Notes: generated by a model not told the origin, from the sequence alone. A DNA stretch of 64,000 nt from Symsagittifera roscoffensis (GCF_963678635.1 NC_087065.1:12934743-12998742), one strand, 5' to 3'. Positions 45,220 to 56,446 are shown, counted from the first letter of the stretch. Made by a program: numbers and translations.

Positions 45220-47720
45220 TCAGTTTAATTTGTAGACATGTTTTTTACATGTTTTGCTTTGTTGATTTTTTATGAATTTGTTAAAATAAACTCGAAACCT
45301 GAAATTACACAGAATGAACGAAAAATCTTGAAGTGAAGTTTGGCCTGAAGGTATATAGACAAAAATCAGCACAACTAAAAAAACACCTGGCAAAAGGAAA
45401 ACGCATCTCGTTGTAAACATCAAGAAAATCTCATTGAGAATGGAATGACAGCGGAAATAAATCAAGATTATATTAATCAAGAAGAGATAAACTGTAATTA
45501 TGAAAAAAGCCCAAATGGAAATTTAATTGAAACATACGAAAACAGAAACAAATTTTTTATTAAAAATCATACTTTAACAAAGAAATGTTTATTCATTGCT
45601 AAGTCAGAATAAAACGGATTAATCCAGTAATATCTAACAAAAATCTAGGAATAACAAAATCGCTATTTGTCAATTGAAAAATAACTCTATTCAATTCATC
45701 TTCAAGGTTAAGCTTACGAAAGAGCATCTTAAGGCTGATTGTCCTCGTATCACATGAATACAGTCCAATTTAATGGTTTCGGAATCGCAATTATTAATTA
45801 TTTCGTTCAACATTGAGTAAAATAATTTGAATTCTGAAATTGCAAAAAAGATTGAAATCATTGAACAAAATTTTTAAAAAATTTACCAACTCTTTTTTGT
45901 TAAATACTTTTCTTAGTGATCGGTAAGAAGGTGAACTTGCTTCGTTTATGAAAATTGACATTTCTCAGATTCCGTTCCCATTGGCCTGAAAGTATTTCAG
46001 TCGCCTTTGCAACCTATGAGCCGAAAAGGAGTCCGATCTTTGGTCAGATCCTGTTTTTTTTTGGTATGTATAATTTTTTTTAAAAATTCTGAAAAGTTTA
46101 CAAGAACTTTGTTTATGTGCTCAACATTCGTCCACTTAGGTAATTTATATTGTTTTTATTTGTACTTTTGAAAAAAAAACCTAAAATTTGTTGAATTTCT
46201 CATCTAAAACCAAATTTTTTGTCTCAACTCGGGTCTGGTCAAGGATTGTTGACAGTGCTTTGTACATTTTACCTATTTGCTGATTCGCTAACAGGATGAT
46301 TTGTGTTGCATTTTTGCCTAAAATCTCGGGAAAAAAATGGCAATTAAATTTGTTTCCGTTTATAGGCAAAATCAGCATTACTGAAGTAAAAACATCCACC
46401 GAAAGGAAAACACGTCTTGCTCTAAACATCAACAAAATCATAAGGAATGGAATGACAACAGAATCAAATCGAGATTGAAAAATTCAAGATAGAAGAAATT
46501 GTAATTAAGAAAAAAACTTAGAATGACCTTTGATCAAGACATACGGAACAAAAGACGTCATTATTGATAAGCCTAGTTTAACAAAACATTGTATTCAATT
46601 TGGTAAAATATAATAAAAAAGAGCAATCTTCTAGCATCTAACAAATAAACCTAGGAACAACAAGATTGCTATTTTTCAATTGAATTTGCAAATATTTAAC
46701 CTAAGTTTTCTGTAGGCTCCCATTGTTTTATCTTCAAGGCTAAGCTTACGAAAAAGCAACTTAAGACTGATTGTCATTGTATCATATGTATAACGTCTAT
46801 TTTGATATTTTTCAATGAGATTAAAAAGTGTTTCGTTTTGCATAGAGTAAAATAATTTGAGTCTTGAAGTTGCATAAAATGTATGAAAAACATTGAAGTG
46901 AAATTTTAAAGTTTTTAACATTTTTTGTAATTTTTTTTCTTAGTGATCGTTAAGAAAATGAAATTGCTTTATTTTTGAATTTTGACATTTCCCAGTTTCC
47001 TTACCATTTGGCCTGGAAGTATGTCGGTGACCTTTGCAACCTATGAGCCGACATTAGAGTGTTGTTTATCTAGTTTTAAATGAAACTTCAAATTTGTTGA
47101 ATTTCGATCTTATTTCGAACTTTTTTGTCTCAACTCGGGTCTGGTCAAGTATGGTTGGTTATGCTTTGTACGTTTTGATCACTTGCTGTATTGGTATAAT
47201 TTCCGCGAGAAAAACAAACAAAGTCATACGTTTTTGTTTATAGACAAGCTCTTCATCAATGAAATAAAAAACTCTGGCGAAAGGAAAACACGTCTTGCTG
47301 TAATCATCAATAAAAATTCATTGAAAATGGAATGAAAGCGGAATAAAATATGATTTAATATTCAAGAAATAAGAAACTGTAATTATGAAAAAAGCTTTAT
47401 TTGTTCTTTAAGCGAGAGATCGAAAAACTCATACTTTAACAAAAAAATGTGTCTAAATTGCTAAATCAGAATAAAACTGAACAACCCAGAAACATCTAAA
47501 AAAACATCTAGCGACAAAACAAGTTGCTAATCGTCAATTGAAAACTAAAATTATTGAACTTAAATTGTTTATAGGCTCTCATTGTTTTATCTTGAAGGCT
47601 AAGCTTACAAAAGGCATCTGATTGTCATTGTATCATTGTATCTGATTGTCATTGTATTGTCATGTATCGTTGTATACAAGACTGATTGTCATTGTATCGT
47701 TTATACAGTCCTTTTCAATG
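45220..47720. repeat. Degenerate triplicated unit of about 0.9-1.0 kb
   Basis: The word ggaaaac(g/a)c(a/g)tct(c/t)g with aatggaatgac recurs near 45,395, 46,403 and 47,285. The word tttgcaacctatgagccg recurs near 46,006 and 47,033. ttttgtctcaactcgggtctggtcaag recurs near 46,215 and 47,127. Minus-strand segments with similar amino-acid strings (for example DTMTISLKLLFRKLSLEDK at 46,921-46,676, with broken equivalents near 45,700 and 47,600) suggest the unit was once coding. Within it, 47,600-47,710 has a local tgattgtcattgtatc repeat. Confidence 0.75.
46676..46921 (-). pseudogene. Open segment of the triplicated unit (unrecognised protein)
   Basis: This is an 81-codon minus-strand ORF with a balanced composition (LIEKYQNRRYTYDTMTISLK then LLFRKLSLEDKTMGAYRK). 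Related but interrupted sequence occurs in the other two units. No family is recognised. It could be an exon of a duplicated gene or part of an unknown repeat. Confidence 0.3.
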
Positions 47721-48399
47721 GTTTTATTTAAAGAGTTATATTATATAACAGCACATAACAGTCAGAATGATGCAGCACATAACAGTCAGAATGACCTATC
47801 ATTGTCACGCCCTAAATAGAGACATTAATTGCAGATTAAGACTTCTGGCGTCGTTTTCTAATGATTTTAACAAATTACTGCTTCCCTGAATGTCTTGAAT
47901 TGAATTAAATTTACATCAGATTCATTTTCAGATAATGAAAAGCTAGGAGTTGAGTGAAATGGTTGATCCACCTCCTATGGTTCAGATAATTTTATCTACT
48001 GACAAACAACAATAGTAACATGTCGGGTAAATGTCGGGTAACGGTTTCGGTGCCAGTTCCTTATAGTGCCGATTCCCCAATATTTTGACTATTTTCGTCA
48101 CTTTTGGGTCCAAATCGGTTTTTAAAATTCGATGTTTAAAATAAGTTAAAAAAATATTTCAATCATTCGTAGTAATGCTTAGTAATGCGCAGTTTTTTTC
48201 TTAAAAAAGTGCAAAGCGGTCGGTCCAATTTTTGAGTGGGAACCGTTGTTTTTGTACCGTTTGTTTTGTTTATTCACTCCCAATTCTGTTGCAAATGCTC
48301 TGGTCAGCAAATCTGGAACATTCTACGACCACGTTTTGACCAAAGTATTGTTACTTAATCTTAACTAGCAAAATCCTAGCGCAGACCATGTGTACTTAC
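47721..48399. other. Intergenic DNA, nothing recognised
   Basis: It contains a tight 20-bp direct repeat (gcacataacagtcagaatga) near 47,752 and 47,775. Otherwise no feature. Confidence 0.5.
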
Positions 48400-48654
48400 G
48401 TGGCGATGAACTATCTTTTGGAAGCTGCTGTGACCGTTTTGATGATGATTATTTGCCATAATGTTGTTTATGGACAATTTTTGACCAACTAACTCGGATC
48501 CTGAGAGGATGTTTTCATTCTGCAGACTCAGCAGAAATTTTTTTGCAGAGCCGCTTATCTCCGGCAAATCTTTCGCGAAATGTAATTTTGAATCAAAGTA
48601 TAGATTTGAAATAATTTTTTTGCCACGCTTGTTGTTGTCCAGTCTATGACCCAC
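48400..48654 (-). CDS. Candidate internal exon, 85 codons, unrecognised protein
   Basis: The minus-strand open segment is bounded by an acceptor ttacctag at 48,655-48,662 and a perfect donor, cgccac/gtaagt, at 48,400/48,399. Both are phase 0. The peptide starts GHRLDNNKRGKKIISNLYFD and ends SSFQKIVHRH, with balanced composition. No ATG is required because it looks internal. Partner exons were not found with confidence. The triplicated unit downstream on the same strand is a possible source. No domain is recognised. Confidence 0.4.
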
Positions 48655-48699
48655 CTAGGTAAGGTCTATATCGATCGGTTCCGTTTTTCACGTCGGTGA

Positions 48700-48850
48700 T
48701 TGGAACCGAATTGTAACATTCGCCCGGAAGTACATACTGAAAATAAAGCTGGTCCTAAAACGACTGGCTAGCGTCTAAACACAGCTTCACATGCTTTTAA
48801 CCGTCTCTATCAAAGCCAGTTCAAGGTGTCCTAAGGATATCGGCCAGATT
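48700..48850. mobile_element. LTR-edge-like fragment related to 1068-1200
   Basis: It contains tgtaacattcgcccggaag, then aacgactggct, then cttttaaccgtct, in the same order as near position 1073. This may be a solo or truncated LTR of the element 1 family. Confidence 0.35.
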
Positions 48851-48889
48851 GCGCAAATTAACTTAAGTAGTAGAAGAGTGAGGGAGAGT

Positions 48890-48907
48890 GGGGGGGGGGG
48901 GGGGGGG
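48890..48907. repeat. Poly-G run (18 G)
   Basis: An uninterrupted G homopolymer, unusual in this A/T-rich region. Its length in the assembly may be unreliable. It is followed at 48,920-49,040 by a short repeat of cctatgtattaagata in about four variants. Confidence 0.9.
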
Positions 48908-50329
48908 ATGGTTGGTGACCCCCATGTATTAGGATAGGCTATAGAGTATCCGGTCACCAACCTATGTATTAAGATAGGGAATAGATTTCCTATGTATTCA
49001 GATATGTAATAGGTTTCCTATGTATTAAGATAGCAGGTTTCAGATGGTAAGATGGTAGGTTTCAGAAAAAATTTGGGCGCCCGAATTTTTTGAGCTCGAT
49101 TTTGCCGATACTTGCGTTTCTTAGCTAGCTTCTACGGTTTAGATGTTTTGATTATTATTTTACATGTTTGATTCGACGTGAAAACTATCTAAAGCTATAC
49201 TGAAACCTAACAAAGTTTCGAGAAAAAAATCATGTTTTTTGAAAAAAATTTTGGTTTTTGTGTTGGAAATGTCTAGTTTTTTTGCAAAAATTTTGGCTCG
49301 CATTATCTAATTGTTAGATAATACTGGTTAATTACGTGTAGGTTGTAAAATTAAGGTTATTTATTCAGTTTTATTGTACATGGTAAGTCAATGATTAGAG
49401 TTTTTTTGGTCAAAAACTTGGAGTTTTTGTCACCAAAAATTGAAAATTTTTCATAAAAACTTCAAAAGTTTTATTGTAATTCGATCTAATTTATTAGAAA
49501 ATATTACATTCTATCTACCTGAATTTACGTCGAAGTCTACTGAAACTTCAAAAAAAGTCAAGTTTTTTGAAAAAAATTGCAAAAATTTCAAAGTTTTCGG
49601 AAAAAATTTCAAAAATTTCAAAGTTTTTGGAACAAACTGCAAATTTTTAGAAAGAACTGCAAAAATCTCAACGTTTTGGCTAGTTTTTTGTTGCTTCTGA
49701 TCTAACTTTGAAAAATTTGGATATGTTTAGACTTTAAAATTAAGCTACGATTTAAAATACGATAAAATTTAGCATTATTTGAGTAACAAAGCGGGTTATA
49801 AAACGCTCTCAACATTAACAAGAAAGCTCATAAAAGCTGAATCGAAATTGAAACTTGCGGAAGATAGTGAAAATAACCGTAAATTTCAAGAAAGTTAAAT
49901 AAAAATTATTCAAATTTGTCAAAAAATTTTCCATTTTCGACCTTTTAATTGGATAATTAACTGATTTTTTGTCCAATTCACGGAGAATTGAAATAGGACT
50001 CTCAATACAAATGAACATTAAGAGCAATATTCCATAAAACTTCCTGATTTTTGCTCAATGATTAACCCAAATTTGTAAAAAATTACAAATTCAGAGAAGT
50101 TATTCACCTTAATAGTACAGAATTTCAGATCAATGATGAAAAATGAACAGTTAATTGCTAAAGTTGACTAAAAATGAGATAAATTTTGCTTTAAAATTTT
50201 TTCAATATTGTCTCAAATTCAACAAAATCTTCTTCATAAATGATGATTATCTCTCTGTTGCTTCTGCAACATTATTTTCACAATTTTCCGTAGAAATGTT
50301 CTATTCTTAAAGGTTATTCTTACTTTCTG

Positions 50330-53050
50330 CTGAATACATGGTTTCGCTAATGAACACACTTTGCAAGAAAATTTAGTCAGAACTGGAGAGTTTAGAAGAA
50401 AAATAGTATCAATTGAACAAACAATTTGCTGGCAGAGATGAAATTAGAACTGATAACGTCTAAATATTACGATAAAAATTGTAAATGGCTTCCTCAAAAT
50501 TCCCTTGTTCAGTTGCTGCCGTGAATTATTTAACTAAAAACACAACTTTTGGGATCAATAACTATCACTTTTCTGGAAAACAGTCATTTTTTCATGATTT
50601 TCTCTAGAAATTCTCTATGTTTTAAGGTTATTTTTGCTTTCTGCTTAATACATGTTTTCACTATTGAACATACTTTACAAGAAAATTAAGTCAGAACTGG
50701 AGAGTTTAGGAGGAAAATAGTATCAATTGAACAAACATTTTGCTGGCAGAGTTGAAATTAGAACTGATACCGTCTGAAAATTACGATAAAAATTGTAAAT
50801 GTCTTACTCAAAGTTCCCTTGTTCAGTTGCTATCGTGAACTATTTAAGTAAAAACACAACTTTTGGGATCAATAACTATCACTTTTTTGGAAAAAAGTCA
50901 TTTTTTCATGATTTTCTATAGAAATGCTCTCTGTTTTAAGGTTATTCTTGCTTTCTGCTTAATACATGTTTTCGCTATTGAACATACTTTACAAGAAAAT
51001 TTAGTCAGAACTGGAGAATTTAGGAGAAAAATAGAATCAATTGAACAAACAATTTGCTGGCCGAGATGAAATTAGAACTGATACGGTCTAAATATTACGA
51101 TAAAAATTGTAAATGTCTTCCTCAAAATTCCCTTGGCAGTTGCTGCCGTTAACTATTTAAGTAAAAACACATTTTTGGTATCAATAACTATCACTTTTCT
51201 GGAAATAAGTCATTTTTTCATGATTTTCTCTAGAAATTCTCATGTTTTAAGGTTATTCTTGCTTTCTGCTTAATACATGTTTTCACTATTGAACGTACTT
51301 TACAAGAAAATTAAGTCAGAACTGGAGAGTTTAGGAGGAAAATAGTATCAATTGAACAAACAATTTGCTGGCAGAGATGAAATTAGAACTGATACCGTCA
51401 GAATATTACAATAAAAATTGTAAATGTCTTCCTCAAGGTTCCCTTGTTCAGTTGCTACCGTGAACTATTTAAGCAAAAACACAACTTTTGGGATCAATAA
51501 CTATCACTTTTCTTGCAAAATACTTATTAAATTGCTTTTTTTTCTTATTTATGAGGGAAATTTTCTCAAAAATATCCAAGTGAGAAAGAAAAGGTGCTGG
51601 TTAAATCATTCAGGAAAATATGTAGAAAATGAGAATATATAGATGTGTTTTTACAATTTAAGAACAAATTAGGAGCAGCTCTATTAGTTATATTCTGGAA
51701 ACCTCCGGAAATACGCAAGGGAACCTAGTTCCTAACATCTACAATAAACTATTTAAGCAAAAGTACAACTTTTGGGTTCAATAACTATCACTTTTCTGGA
51801 AAAAAGTCATTTTTTCATGATTTTCTCTAGAAATTCTCTATGTTTTAAGGTTTTTCTTGCTTTCTGCTGAATACATGTTTTCACTATTGAACATACTTTA
51901 CAAGAAAATTAAGTCAGAACTGGAGAGTTTAGGAGGAAAATAGTGTCAAATGAACAAACTTTTTGCTGGCAGAGTTGAAATTAGAACTGATACCGTCTGA
52001 AAATTACGATAAAAATTGTAAATGTCTTCCTCAAAGTTCCCTTGTTCAGTTGCTATTGTGAACTATTTAAGTAAAAACACAACTTTTGGAATCAATAACT
52101 ATCACTTTTCTGGAAAAAAGTCATTTTTTCATGATTTTCTCTAGAAATGCTCTCTGTTTTAAGGCTATTCTTGCTTTCTGCTTAAAACATGTTTTCGCTA
52201 TTGAACATGATTTACAAGAAAATTTAGTCAGAACTGGAGAGTTTAGGAGGAAAAAAGTATCAATTGAACGAACAATTTGCTGGCAGAGATGAAATTAGAA
52301 CTGATACGGTCTAAATATTACGATAAAAATTGTAAATGTCTTCCTCAAAGTTCCCTTGTTCAGGTGCTGCCGTTAACTATTTAAGTAAAAACACAACTTT
52401 TGGGATCAATAACTATCACATTTCTGGAAAAAAGTCATTTTTTCATGATTTTCTCTAGAAATGCTCAATGTTTTAAGGTTAACCTTGCTTTCTGCTTAAT
52501 ACATGTTTTCACTATTGAACATACTTAACAAGAAAATTTAGTCCGAACTAGAGAATTTAGGAGGAAAATAGTATCAATTGAACAAACAATTTGCTGGCAG
52601 AGATGAAATTAGAACTGATATGGTCTGAATATTACGATGAAATTTGTAAATGTCTTCCTCAAAGTTCCCTTGTTGAGTTGCTGCCGTTAACTATTTAAGT
52701 AAAAACACAACTTTTGGGATCAATAACTATCACTTTTCTGGAAAAAAGTCATTTTCTCATAATTTTCTCTAGAAATGCTCTATGTTTTAAGGTTAACCTT
52801 GCTTTCTGCTTAATACATGTTTTCACTATTGAACATACTTTACAAGAAAATTTAGTCAGAACTCGAGAGTTTAGGAGGAAAATAGTATCAATTGAACAAA
52901 CAATTTGCTGGCAGAGATGAAATTAGAACTGATACCGTCTGAATATTACAACAAAAATTGTAAATGTCTTCCTCAAGGTTCCCTTGTTCAGTTGCTACCG
53001 TGAACTATTTAAGCAAAAACACAACTTTTGGGATCAATAACTATCATTTT
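50330..53050 (+). repeat. 312-bp tandem repeat array in the left arm
   Basis: The landmark gatgaaattagaactgata recurs at about 50,438, 50,753, 51,066, 51,378, 51,978, 52,290, 52,602 and 52,916. The spacing is therefore 312-315 bp, with one gap of about 600 bp filled by a second block (51,505-51,760). Each unit contains aacaatttgctggcagag, ttcccttgttcagttgct, gggatcaataactatcac and catgattttctctagaaa. 312 is 104 codons, and a 68-codon frame recurs at the same place in several units. Confidence 0.95.
51505..51770 (+). repeat. Second repeat block (block B) in the left arm, copy 1
   Basis: This interrupts the 312-bp array with a different sequence: cttgcaaaatacttattaaa, then aaaggtgctggttaaatcat, then ggagcagctctattagttat and acgcaagggaacctagttcc. 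It recurs at 53,050-53,290 and, inverted, three times in the right arm. Confidence 0.9.
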
Positions 53051-53290
53051 TCTTGCAAAATAGTTATTAAATCGCTTTTTTTTTTATTTATGAGAGAAAT
53101 TTTCTCAAAAATATCCAAGTGAGAAAGAAAAGGTGCTGGTTAAATCATTCAGGAAAATATGTAAAAAATGAGAATATAAAAGTGTTTTTACAATTTAAGA
53201 ACAAATTAGGAGCAGCTCTATTAGTTATATTCTGGAAACCTCCGGAAATACGCAAGGGAACCTAGTTCCTAACATCTACAATATCTAAAA
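53050..53290 (+). repeat. Block B in the left arm, copy 2
   Basis: Nearly identical to 51,505-51,770. It ends the repeat array on the inner side. From here to 53,950 the arm is non-tandem sequence. Confidence 0.9.
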
Positions 53291-53950
53291 ACTATTAAAA
53301 GAGCGCGTCTCAAAAAATTGATTTAGCAAAGGAAATCAAGGTGCAAACTGGAACAATTGTGTAATTTTCGGATTTTTATTAAGCAAAAGAAAACTCTATA
53401 TCGTTAAAAACAAAATGATGAAATGTAGATCCTGAAAGCTGTTTTTGATTTATGCTTCATGTATCTTCTTCCAAAAGATGTCGGCTTGAGTTTACTTTAC
53501 AAAAAATATCCTCAAAACATCCCATTTTTCTTATAAAGTACCTAGTATATCAAATGATAACAACCTTTTCTAATGAATTACGCATAACTATAAATCTTTG
53601 AGAATTTTTTTGTCGGATTTTTTCTCAAAATATGGTTTACAAGCTAAATTTTAGTAAAACTATCTCAAAACTCCTAATGAAATAAATTGAGTTTCTATCT
53701 CATTTTCTCAGTTTCTGCTTCATCTTCTATCTATCAATTTCAAAAAAGTTTACTTGAAAATTGACTTTTTGATGGAAAAATGTATCGTTTCAAGGAACTT
53801 TCAACAATCTGAAGCTGAATTAATACCATGAATCCTTTGCTAAATGTGTTTGAATGATTTTCTCTACTTGATAATTTTATATTGCTGTTTTAACTCTGAG
53901 TTTCTATTTTGAAGTAAATTTTTGGGTTGAGAATGAAGTATATTATTATC

Positions 53951-54290
53951 TTGAAGTTTTCAAATGTCAGCAAAATTTACAGTTTCCAGGTCAGTTATCA
54001 ATTCCTTTTCTGAAACGTAGAAAAAAAAGCAAAAAAAACCATAATTCTTAGTAAATCAATCCCCAATATCTGCTACGCACTACTCTATGGTTACTTTTAC
54101 AACCACTAAGCAAGGAAAATTTTAAATTGGTTACTAGGCAAAACCTTTCAATTAATCGATGTTTCATAAATATCAAGTTACTTTATAGTATTTCAACAAA
54201 TTGTTAAGCACTCATTAGCGTATGTGATTCGCTTTGACTACAAATTTATCGCATCAAAATCTCCGCAAGCTTGCAACCATTGGAGTTTTT
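53951..54290. other. Left edge of the central cargo region
   Basis: Sequence inside the inverted repeat with no match in the arms. A/T-rich, nothing coding seen. Confidence 0.5.
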
Positions 54291-54291
54291 A

Positions 54292-54413
54292 CTGTAGATT
54301 AAAGATTTTCGCATTGATTTCCGTTGAAAGTTTCACGACAAATTGAACTCGATTGTTGCTGGTTTTATCATCAATCAGAACCTTTGAATATGGCATAACA
54401 AGAATAATGACAA
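54292..54413 (-). CDS. Candidate terminal exon of the zinc-finger gene
   Basis: The minus-strand segment follows a good acceptor, agtttacag, near 54,414-54,422. It reads VFVIILVMPYSKVLIDDK and then TSNNRVQFVVKLSTEIN, ending at TAA 54,294-54,292. It joins in frame (phase 0) with a weak donor, cataat/gttaaac, in the exon above. The composition is protein-like. Assignment to the zinc-finger gene rests on strand, order and the frame-preserving splice. Confidence 0.35.
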
Positions 54414-54562
54414 AAACCTGTAAACTTTTTACTAAAAATTTTTCAAATATAGTGTATAGACTTTTCAGATTCAGTAAAAAATTATTATTCAAAGTATTTT
54501 CTACTATGTTTTTCCTAAAAATATATTAATTTTAACTTCTCTTAGAGTGTTTTTTGAGACTG

Positions 54563-54763
54563 CCGAGCACATAGTTTAACATTATGTTGACACTGCTTCT
54601 TCTCGATATGATTAGTATGTCCCTCGCTGCCATATGTATGAAAATTTCAATTGGAACACTTGACAACGTCACGGGTCTTTCGATGTCTTGACGCATCTTT
54701 ACGTGTGTATTTTTTTCCACAATCAAGACATGCAATTCTTTCATTTCTATTAAGTAACGGCAT
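54563..54763 (-). pseudogene. Zinc-finger gene with an in-frame TGA at a zinc-ligand position
   Basis: The minus-strand ATG at 54,763-54,761 is followed by IACLDCGKKYTRKDASRH, which resembles a C2H2 finger start (C-x2-C-x3-Y) but lacks the second His. Next is VVKCSN, then TGA (54,649-54,647), then NFHTYGSEGHTNHIEKKQC in the same frame. If the TGA is read as a residue, the second finger is C-x2-[TGA]-x12-H-x5-C, so TGA replaces exactly the second Cys. One substitution (TGC or TGT to TGA) explains it. DNA or RNA binding is the usual role of such fingers. The ATG is preceded by a T/C-rich tract ending in ag, so it might instead be an internal exon. Confidence 0.5.
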
Positions 54764-54984
54764 CTCAATAGGAAGAAAAAGAAAAAATGGGAGATTTAGA
54801 ATGTCCCAATTGTTCAGAAAAGAAAAATTGAATAGGCTCAAAAAATGAAAAAGAAAAGAATAAAAACAGCAAATTTCTTATTCGATTGCTTTTAACGTGA
54901 AAGAAAATCAGGATGGATTTACTATTTAGCCTAGCTGAAATACAATTTATCCAATCTAACCATAGAGTTTTCAAAAATTTTGCT

Positions 54985-55170
54985 ATCAGCCAATCAGAAT
55001 CGAGCATTAATTATAATGACATTCTTATCTTTTCTGATATCAACCAATCAGAATCGACTTTCTATGGTCATGTTATGTCAACCACTCAAATTTTATGCCA
55101 ACTACTCAAAAATGAGTTCTACTTCTTATGGGTTTTTCAACAATTTCAATATCAAACAATCAGAATTGAA
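54985..55170. promoter_or_regulatory. CCAAT-box cluster upstream of the 55.3-kb ORF
   Basis: CCAATCAG occurs at 54,990-54,997 and 55,044-55,051, each followed by AATCGA, with a variant acaatcagaattga at 55,155-55,168. CCAATCAG is the core of the classic NF-Y/CCAAT box. The copies share flanks, so they could also be remnants of a short repeat. Confidence 0.45.
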
Positions 55171-55372
55171 TATTTTTTTAGAAACACTGTTTGTTGGAAA
55201 TCATCCTATTAGAATCAAGCGTTTTCTAAAAGTGAACTATTTATTTTTTTTTAAAACCTTTATCATTATTTGAAAAATGTCTATCAAAATTTGACTCTTA
55301 CTTTTTTTAAAATTTTTTGGACGTTTTTAATGTACATCTTAGAGTAATCCGACTAAATAAAGTCCTCTTCAG

Positions 55373-55622
55373 AGAAACTTACTCAATCAAAGAGCTTACT
55401 TTTGATCCACATATTGCGTATCAAAGTTTTAAACTTACGGTTGAATTACACCCCACAAAGAAAGAAATTTTGTTTGTTCTCGAACATTTCAATTTAATCA
55501 AAAAGTCGTACGATAATGAATCGAAGACTTTTTTAATTCCCTATCCAGTACCCAAATTTGTAAAAACTCCTCAGCAAAGTTCTTTATTCCTTCATTTCTT
55601 TAAAGATTTTAAAAGTTCATAA
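55373..55622 (+). CDS. Candidate terminal exon in the central region (unrecognised)
   Basis: The frame is open from 55,311 to TAA 55,620-55,622 but contains no ATG, so it must be spliced from an upstream exon if real. A strong acceptor, gtcctcttcag, ends at 55,372 and keeps the frame. The peptide includes HIAYQSFKLTVELHPTKKE, then FVLEHFNLIKKSYD and LIPYPVPKFVKTPQ. The composition is convincingly protein-like. No family is recognised and no poly(A) signal is close. Confidence 0.45.
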
Positions 55623-55837
55623 TCCTGCTTGATTCGGTTTGAAATCAGATTTCCAGAGATTTGCTTTGAAAAATTCATCAGCTTTGAGTTATCCTCACAA
55701 ATTTATATCAAAATCTAAGAACTTGCTTATCTACTGCCTTTCTTATTTTTAAGGCAAACAACTTTTGGTCATTTATTTTTGCAATTGCTTTTGTGTATAT
55801 TTTTACTCATTTGAAAGATTTAAGTCCTTAAAAATTT

Positions 55838-55928
55838 CTCTGATTGGATACGACAACAAGAACAAAAATGAACATTTTTGTGATTGGAAACGAAAATACC
55901 CAAAATGGAGCTTTGTTTCCGATTGGAT
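55838..55928 (-). promoter_or_regulatory. Three evenly spaced inverted CCAAT boxes before the 55.95-kb gene
   Basis: ctgattgg (55,840-55,847), gtgattgg (55,880-55,887) and ccgattgg (55,919-55,926) are CCAAT boxes on the minus strand with a spacing of 40 and 39 bp. The last is 21 bp upstream of ATG 55,947. Two have the extended word gattggatacga. They could act as an NF-Y-type promoter array or be a short tandem repeat. Confidence 0.45.
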
Positions 55929-55946
55929 ACGAATTTATTGCTCAAA

Positions 55947-56435
55947 ATGATCTTCTCAGTGCAAAACAGCAACCTCATGTACTCTGTAGAATTTTCGCCT
56001 GATCTAGTACAAATTCAAGTGCGAGAAACAGTCTCTGGAGTTTTTCTGGCACGAATGGACATCCCAATCCAAGTCTGGCACATGGTGGAAGTGATGCCAA
56101 GGGATTTCAACGAACATCATATGACACAAGTACCCATGACAGAGAACCAACTTGAAGAAATGCAAATGATGGAGGAAGTTTCTGATCATGTGGGAATGAA
56201 CTACCCCGAGATTCCTGACTCAAGATTTGTAGCTCAACCAGTCGACGACTTCCTCTTTCCTTGAGAGGAAGCAGAATCAGCCGAAAATCCCATCACAATA
56301 GATGAAGATGAGGGCTTCTCAGAAACAATGACACCTCAGGCTGCACAACAACCACCAGCAATGGAACCTCGTCCAGCTCTGCGTTCTATAGAGAATCTTC
56401 AGAACTCTTCTGCTGCTCGACAGCTCTTTGATTAA
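55947..56435 (+). CDS. Acidic-tailed ORF in the central region, unrecognised, with TGA or a 39-nt intron
   Basis: From ATG 55,947 the frame reads MIFSVQNSNLMYSVEFSPD, VQIQVRETVSGVFLARMDI and PIQVWHMVEV, then an acidic, Met/Glu-rich stretch. It reaches TGA at 56,262-56,264 and then continues in the same frame through an acidic, Pro/Gln-rich tail (ITIDEDEGF, QQPPAMEPRPALRS) to TAA 56,433-56,435. AATAAA follows at 56,447-56,452. Either the TGA is a nonsense mutation, or it lies in a 39-nt phase-0 intron (56,229-56,267: donor gtagct, acceptor ttccttgagag). About 162 codons without splicing or 149 aa with it. The N-terminal half has alternating strands and a Trp that might suggest a PC4-like fold, but this is weak. 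The product is unknown. Confidence 0.6.
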
Positions 56436-56446
56436 ATGTTTTTGTA

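Larger units (their letters stand above)
49161..53950 (+). repeat. Left arm of the giant inverted repeat
   Basis: This sequence is found in reverse complement at 58,854-64,000. At the outer part, tttgattcgacgtgaaaac (49,169) matches the last bases of the window. At the inner end, ttgggttgag-atgaagtata and ttattatc (53,921-53,950) match 58,854-58,885. Matching continues through the whole arm apart from copy-number differences in the internal tandem repeat. The outer end may lie farther left than 49,161, because its partner is cut off by the window edge. Confidence 0.95.

Noticed and set aside
54913-55273. Two overlapping plus-strand ORFs of about 100 codons
   Set aside because: They run through repeated CCAATCAGAAT words in two frames at once and have low coding quality. 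Better read as upstream regulatory DNA.
55947-56264. PC4-like single-stranded DNA-binding domain
   Set aside because: There is only a general strand pattern with a Trp. The diagnostic residues cannot be placed. Kept as a test, not as a call.
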